Of a stretch of DNA of 64,000 bases, positions 58,885 to 64,000 are shown one piece after another. Source of the stretch: Hyphomicrobiaceae bacterium (GTDB taxonomy: Bacteria > Pseudomonadota > Alphaproteobacteria > Rhizobiales > Xanthobacteraceae). The notes beneath the pieces are model-generated. The model had not been told where the DNA came from. It did no database searches and saw only the letters and a program-made list of their open reading frames with translations. Made by a program: the position numbers and the translations under genes. Position 1 is the first letter of the stretch; each line of letters begins with the position of its first letter. Location: NCBI GenBank assembly GCA_021324465.1, contig JAJPJB010000092.1:1-64000 (forward strand), given 5' to 3'.

Positions 58885-59642
58885 CGCGCGTAGGCCTCGA
58901 TCATTGTGAGCGCGACATTGAGCACCGCAACAATTGCCACGACGAAAACGATGTAGGCAAACATCCGCGCCATCTCCATGTTTTCGGCGAGATTGACAAT
59001 GCGATGGCCGAGACCGGCAAGCGCCGCAATGGTCTCGCTGCCGATCACGGACAAAAGCGCGACCGTAAAGCCCATGCGCAAGCCAGCGAGCACAATCGGC
59101 AGCGCCGCGGGCAGCAGCACATGCCAGAACATCTGCATATCGCTCGCGCCCATTGAGCGCGCGGCAGAGGTCAACGTGCGATCGACGCTGCCGAAGCCGG
59201 AAATGGTGTTCAGCACAATCGGAAAGAAGCCGATGGTCGCACCGAGCGCGATTTTCGACGGCGGCCCGAGTCCCCAGATCATCACGTAGAGCGGTAGAAA
59301 CAGTATGATCGGTATCGCATAGATGGCCGAAAAGAGCGGCTCGAAAACCTTGATCAGGTAGCGTGAACGGCTGATGGAATACCCCACCGTTACGCCAAGC
59401 GCCACTGCGATAGTGAAAGCGGAGGCGAATTCAGTCAGCGTGATTCGAAGATCGCCGACGAATTCACCGGAGCGGACGACATCGATCAGTTGCTGCCAAA
59501 CATTGAGCGGGTTCGGCAGTAGAATGGTGCTGATATGCCAGACATTCGTCGCTACAAACCATACAAGAAGCAAGCCAAGCAAAAAGAAGGCCTGAACGCC
59601 GCGGCTGGCAATCCTGATCGCCAAGGGCTCGCGGCTATTCAC
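58875..59642 (-). CDS. ABC transporter permease (SsuC/TauC-like)
   Basis: GATIGFFPIVLNTISGFGSVDRTLTSAARSMGASDMQMFWHVLLPAALPIVLAGLRMG. Confidence 0.93.
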   Translation of the reverse strand: MNSREPLAIRIASRGVQAFFLLGLLLVWFVATNVWHISTILLPNPLNVWQQLIDVVRSGEFVGDLRITLTEFASAFTIAVALGVTVGYSISRSRYLIKVFEPLFSAIYAIPIILFLPLYVMIWGLGPPSKIALGATIGFFPIVLNTISGFGSVDRTLTSAARSMGASDMQMFWHVLLPAALPIVLAGLRMGFTVALLSVIGSETIAALAGLGHRIVNLAENMEMARMFAYIVFVVAIVAVLNVALTMIEAYARWQ

Positions 59643-60508
59643 GCGACACCCTCGTTCTTTTCGGCAGTGTCGTCGTAGCGCCGCCGCAATGGCGCGGTCT
59701 CTGCGATCGATTTGCGGATCTCATCGTGCAACAGCCCGTAGAGTTGATCGCGCAGCGCGTGGAATTTGAGTGCGGTCATGAAAGAGGGCTTGCGCGGATG
59801 CGGCTCATCGACTGCAATGATCTGCTTGATCGTGCCGGGCCGCGCCGAAAACACGGCGACGCGATCGGCCAGAAAGACGGCTTCACCGAGGCTGTGCGTG
59901 ACAAAGACGATGGTCTTGTGCGAGCGCGAAAGCAGCACCGACAGATCTTCGCCAAGCACCATGCGCGTCTGCTCGTCGAGCGCACCAAACGGCTCGTCCA
60001 TCAGCAAGATGTCAGTTTCGAGACTTAATGCGCGAGCCAGCGCCGCGCGTTGGCGCATTCCACCAGAGAGTTGCCCGGGAAAATGTTGAGCAAAGGCCTC
60101 GAGCCCGACCGCTTCCAGCGCGCGGCGCGCGCGGTCGCGGCGTTTCGCCTTGGGCACGCCCTGAAACTTCATCCCCAGCACGATATTTTCCAGCACGGTA
60201 TTCCAGGGAAATAATGCGCTCTCCTGGAACACATAGGCAATGTCGTGCGGCATGGGTCCACGCACGGGTTTGCCGCTTACGGTAACACTGCCGGTGGTCG
60301 GCTTGGTCAGGCCACCGATGACGCTGAGCAAAGTCGACTTGCCGCAGCCCGACGGCCCGATCAGGCAATGCAGTTCGCCGCGCGCGATGTCGAGCGAAGT
60401 ATCCTTAAGCGCCTGCACATGCCGCGCTTGGCCGATCTCGCCGAACTGATGCGAGACGTCGCAGATCCGGATGGCGGCTTCGGCAGCGGTCATGATCGAG
60501 CGGAGCAA
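59639..60508 (-). CDS. ABC transporter ATPase (SsuB/TauB-like)
   Basis: LIGPSGCGKSTLLSVIGGL; LSGGMRQRAALARALSLETDILLMDEPFGALD. Confidence 0.95.
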   Translation of the reverse strand: MLRSIMTAAEAAIRICDVSHQFGEIGQARHVQALKDTSLDIARGELHCLIGPSGCGKSTLLSVIGGLTKPTTGSVTVSGKPVRGPMPHDIAYVFQESALFPWNTVLENIVLGMKFQGVPKAKRRDRARRALEAVGLEAFAQHFPGQLSGGMRQRAALARALSLETDILLMDEPFGALDEQTRMVLGEDLSVLLSRSHKTIVFVTHSLGEAVFLADRVAVFSARPGTIKQIIAVDEPHPRKPSFMTALKFHALRDQLYGLLHDEIRKSIAETAPLRRRYDDTAEKNEGVA

Positions 60509-60514
60509 GGATAC

Positions 60515-61486
60515 CTATCGGGGCAGAAATTGTTCGGTGTACAGCGTCTTAAGATCCGGCTCGGCCGGCAACGTGCCAAGTTCGACCCATGATTTCGCCA
60601 GTACGTCTAAGGCCGCTTGTGAGAATTTACCGTTATCGGAAAACATCGGCATCAGCTCGTCATAAGTGCGGCCGGTGATGCCCGCATCCTTGCCCATAAC
60701 GGGCGCAGCGATCTTCACCGTTTCATCCTTGTGCGAGCGCATGAAGGCGATTGTCTCAAACCAGCCCTTGACGAAGTTGCGCAGATCGGCCGGCCGATTG
60801 GCGATGGCTTTGTTGGTCGCATAGATGACGTGGATGATGAAATCCTTGATGTCGGTGAAGCGCACCAGAATGCGGCCTTCGCCTTTCTTCTCCAGGTCAA
60901 AGGCATTGCCGATATCCATGATGGCACCGTCGATATCGCCGCGTTTGAGCGCCGCAATCTGGCCTGGCATGGCACCCATCGGCTCAATCTCGATGCCCCG
61001 CGGGCCCCAGCCCTGACGGCGTGCAGTCTGACCGACCAACCACGCGGTCAGCGACCCTGCGGTAGAGACGCTGACTCTTCTACCCTTCAGATCGTCGACC
61101 GTCTTCGGCCCGTCAGGCCGCACCACGATGGCGAGCAGAAGCGGCGGCCCTGCCATCGCCGCGATCGCCTTGACCGGAGAGCCTTTGACGATAAAGGCCA
61201 TGCCAGGACCGGAGCCGAGCGCGACGTCGATACCGTCGGCCGCCATGGCCTGCTGCAGCTTGGCATCGCCGGCGAAGGCGGTCGGCCGCACGTCAAGCGC
61301 GTTTTTTGTGAAAATGCCTTCCTCAATGCCGATATCGAGCGGCACGAAGGAGAATGCCTCCGGCACTGCCTTGCCGACCCGGAGCGGTTCGCCAGCCTTG
61401 GCGTGGCCGCCAAGCATAAGGACGGCGGCAAAAACTGCGCCCACTATCTGGCGCACGAGGCAAACAGCTGTGATGGCTTTGTACAT
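60515..61486 (-). CDS. ABC transporter substrate-binding protein (NMT1/SsuA-like)
   Basis: Signal peptide starting MYKAITAVCLVRQIVGAVFAAVLMLGGHAKAG; SBP-like body. ORF track extends to 61696 through an apparent remnant (see finding). Confidence 0.85.
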   Translation of the reverse strand: MYKAITAVCLVRQIVGAVFAAVLMLGGHAKAGEPLRVGKAVPEAFSFVPLDIGIEEGIFTKNALDVRPTAFAGDAKLQQAMAADGIDVALGSGPGMAFIVKGSPVKAIAAMAGPPLLLAIVVRPDGPKTVDDLKGRRVSVSTAGSLTAWLVGQTARRQGWGPRGIEIEPMGAMPGQIAALKRGDIDGAIMDIGNAFDLEKKGEGRILVRFTDIKDFIIHVIYATNKAIANRPADLRNFVKGWFETIAFMRSHKDETVKIAAPVMGKDAGITGRTYDELMPMFSDNGKFSQAALDVLAKSWVELGTLPAEPDLKTLYTEQFLPR

Positions 61487-61516
61487 GGCTGGCTGTTGTC
61501 CTCCCGCGCCTCGCCA

Positions 61517-61696
61517 TTTGGGCAGGAATGCCTCGGTGAGAAGTTTGCTCATATTAGGCACCTGCGGCAACGCGTTCATCTCAACAAAAGATCGGGCCAG
61601 AATCGCCAAAGCTGCGCAATCAAAATGCTCGTCATCTGTGAACATCGGCATCAGCTCACCGTAGATTTTCCGAAAACGAAAGCCACCGAACGGCAC
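61517..61696 (-). pseudogene. C-terminal tail of a second, lost substrate-binding-protein paralog
   Basis: YGELMPMFTDDEHFDCAALAILARSFVEMNALPQVPNMSKLLTEAFLPK aligns with the C-terminus of the downstream gene (26/49 identical by hand). Confidence 0.75.
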
Positions 61697-61747
61697 CGCT
61701 AAAATTGACTTGAGCCACTGTACACCTTTCCTCCGCGGGTCGCATTC

Positions 61748-63607
61748 TTATGCGCCCCTGCTGCTGCGCGCTTGCGGCGGCGCGCGAACAGACTTTGCGC
61801 GCATCTGCCTGCGCAACGCTTCCGTTGCCGCAGCGTCAAGCGTCAGGTCATCGCTCAGCACCACGCCATACAGTTCGCGAGCGGCTTTGCGCGAGACGAA
61901 TTCCTCGCGCACGTCATTGATCACCAGTGCCGGATCGCGCTCCCACGGATCACCCCAACCGCCGCCACCCCCGGTGCGTACGATTGCGGAGGCGCCGACC
62001 GGGACCGGCAGCCGCGCGCCGCCGAGCGGCCTGAACTCATTTTCCTGGGGCAGCCGCAACAGGTAGCCGCCGGGCTCGCCTGGCATGCCGCCCCACAGCC
62101 CCCAAGGCGGGCACAAAGCGCGCCGAGTCTGCTCGAAATTCCAATGGCCTTCGACCAGGTTGCGCACGCGCATGTCGATACCCAAGCCGCCCCGATACTT
62201 GCCGGCGCCGCACGAATCCTGGCGCAGCGCGCGGCTCTCGACCAGGACCGGACACTTGAGCTCGATGCCCTCGATCGAGCCGTTGCGGACGTCGCCCTGA
62301 CAGACAGAGACCGTACCGGATTCGCCATCCTCTGTCGGCCGTCCGCCCCAGCCCCCGCCTTCCAGACTCTGCACGACAAAGCGCCGTCCGGTTTTCGGAT
62401 GCAGACCAAAAAACACGACCGCGCCGCCGAGCAGCCCATGATGCCCTGCAGGCACGCGCTCGGGCATCGCCTTGGCAAGCGCGGCGACAATGCAGTCAAC
62501 GACTGTCGGCACAATTGCGCTCCAGCCCGCCATCGGTGCGGGGAAGCGCGCCATCATGATATTGCCCTCCGGAATAATGACCTTGAGCGCGCGAAAGGAT
62601 CCTTCGTTGACCGGCTCGAGCGGCCCGGTGAGCGCCTTGTAAGCGACCCGCGCGCCGGCGAGGGTGCGCGAATTGATCGCGGCTTTGCGCTCGGCGGAGC
62701 AGCCTGAAAGGTCGATGGTCATCGACGAGCCCTGGATTGTGATCTTGACGTGAATTGGCACGGGCTCACCCTTGCGCACGCCGTCGTCGTCGATTGAGGC
62801 AGAGGCCTCGTAGACTCCGTCCGGAAGCTGCGCCACAACATTGCGGCATTTGCGTTCGGTTTCGTCGAAAATGCGATCGATCGCGGCCAGAATCGTGTCC
62901 TGTCCGTATTTTTCGAACAGCTCGTCCATGCGGCGCGCGGCGAGACGGCACGCCGCCATCTGCGATTTCATGTCGCCGAGCGACGATTCCGGGAAACGGA
63001 TGTTGTCCTTGAGCACGCGGTAGAGCGTCTCGTCGAGCTCGCCCTTGCGATAGATTTTTAGCTGATCGAGCTGCAAGCCTTCAAGCCACGGATCTGCAAC
63101 CTGAGGGCCCGCTCCGAAGCCGGTGGAAGTGCCGCCAATGTCGATCCAATGCGCGCGCACCATAGCGAACATCAAGAGCCTGCCGCGGTAAAAATACGGC
63201 ATGTAAATGACGACGTTGTTGAGATGCTGTCCCGCCACCGCCTGATGGTTGGTGATGATCACATCACCGGGCGCAAAGCCGTTTTCGCCGTAACGCTTCA
63301 TGCCGTCGATGATGACAACGCCGAGATCGGCGACAAAGTGGGAAACGCCGCCCACGTTTTGCGAGATCAGCTGACCCTTAGGATCGACGAGTGCCGTACA
63401 AAAATCGCGCACCTCGTAGATCATCATGTTGTACGACGTGCGCTGCAGGTCCGCTGCCATCTCATTGGCGATTGCGGGGAGCGCATTGCGGATCACTTCC
63501 AGCGTCACCGGATCGAGCCTGACGCCGTGTCGACCCGACGATTGGCGCGAGGCTTCGCCCCGAACCCCCTTTGCTGATTTCGAGTTTTTGATCGCAGCTT
63601 TGCTCAT
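61748..63607 (-). CDS. hyuB: hydantoinase B/oxoprolinase family protein
   Basis: LDPVTLEVIRNALPAIANEMAADLQRTSYN; GDVIITNHQAVAGQHLNNVVIYMPYFYRGRLL. Confidence 0.94.
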   Translation of the reverse strand: MSKAAIKNSKSAKGVRGEASRQSSGRHGVRLDPVTLEVIRNALPAIANEMAADLQRTSYNMMIYEVRDFCTALVDPKGQLISQNVGGVSHFVADLGVVIIDGMKRYGENGFAPGDVIITNHQAVAGQHLNNVVIYMPYFYRGRLLMFAMVRAHWIDIGGTSTGFGAGPQVADPWLEGLQLDQLKIYRKGELDETLYRVLKDNIRFPESSLGDMKSQMAACRLAARRMDELFEKYGQDTILAAIDRIFDETERKCRNVVAQLPDGVYEASASIDDDGVRKGEPVPIHVKITIQGSSMTIDLSGCSAERKAAINSRTLAGARVAYKALTGPLEPVNEGSFRALKVIIPEGNIMMARFPAPMAGWSAIVPTVVDCIVAALAKAMPERVPAGHHGLLGGAVVFFGLHPKTGRRFVVQSLEGGGWGGRPTEDGESGTVSVCQGDVRNGSIEGIELKCPVLVESRALRQDSCGAGKYRGGLGIDMRVRNLVEGHWNFEQTRRALCPPWGLWGGMPGEPGGYLLRLPQENEFRPLGGARLPVPVGASAIVRTGGGGGWGDPWERDPALVINDVREEFVSRKAARELYGVVLSDDLTLDAAATEALRRQMRAKSVRAPPQARSSRGA

Positions 63608-64000
63608 CGGCTTTCACCCACGGCAATGATCAATTCGCCCGACGGCGCAACGCGGCAGCGGTCACCAGCGTAAAGCACGGTCGTGGTGCCATGCTCCACG
63701 ATCAGGGCCGGTCCGGCAATACGACGGCCAGCCGCGAGCGCCTCACGCGCATAGATCGGGCAAGAAAGCGGCTTGTCGGCATTGCCGAGATAGACCGGCC
63801 GGCTGTGCGCTGAAGGGTGTCGGTAGGAGCGCTTCTTTGGGAATGTCAGCTTCGGTCGCTTGCCGATGACGGCGAGCCGGATATTGAGCATCTCCACCGG
63901 CTCGTCCGGCGAGTGGTGGGCGTAACGCTGTTCGTAGAGCCTGTCGAAAGCGGTGCGGATGGCCCGGTGGTCGCCGTTCTTCAGCTGCGCCATTGTAACC
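63604..64000 (-). CDS. hyuA: hydantoinase A/oxoprolinase family protein, C-terminal part (truncated by window edge)
   Basis: C-terminal HyuA sequence (AGRRIAGPALIVEHGTTTVLYAGDRCRVAPSGELII); overlaps hyuB start. Confidence 0.9.
   Translation of the reverse strand, partial: VTMAQLKNGDHRAIRTAFDRLYEQRYAHHSPDEPVEMLNIRLAVIGKRPKLTFPKKRSYRHPSAHSRPVYLGNADKPLSCPIYAREALAAGRRIAGPALIVEHGTTTVLYAGDRCRVAPSGELIIAVGESR

Overview
64 kb of GC-rich alphaproteobacterial (Rhizobiales-like) chromosome with no phage, IS, CRISPR or tRNA that I could recognise. Left part (0-25 kb): housekeeping genes (gyrA 3' end, trpE, SurA/PpiD-type foldase, tpiA, secG, pyrG, kdsA) mixed with accessory genes, then a TPP-riboswitch-led thiO-thiS-thiG operon. 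Middle (25-37 kb): a catabolic-looking cluster with an IclR regulator, Rieske oxygenase alpha subunit, glutamine-synthetase-like ligase, orphan BoxA-like ferredoxin/reductase and a complete LivKHMGF-type ABC importer. Then AraC/AraC/Crp regulators and a chemotaxis locus (40-53 kb: two cheW, mcp, cheR, cheD, cheB, a STAS-REC fusion, cheA, cheY). Right end: lactate permease, MmgE/PrpD, a nitrate/taurine-type ABC system and hydantoinase B/A genes. Main points for a second look: (1) the Rieske/GS-like/BoxA-like cassette with two different candidate operators, (2) several decayed or rearranged genes (frameshifted solitary nuoB, alpha/beta-hydrolase remnant, gluconate-dehydrogenase remnant, truncated AraC paralog, substrate-binding-protein tail fused in frame by apparent stop loss), (3) small ORFs missing from the ORF track (DUF5993-like gene next to dsbB, 50-aa membrane peptide), and (4) dispersed palindromic repeats, one of which supplies a gene's stop codon. 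All calls come from reading the sequence; no searches were run.
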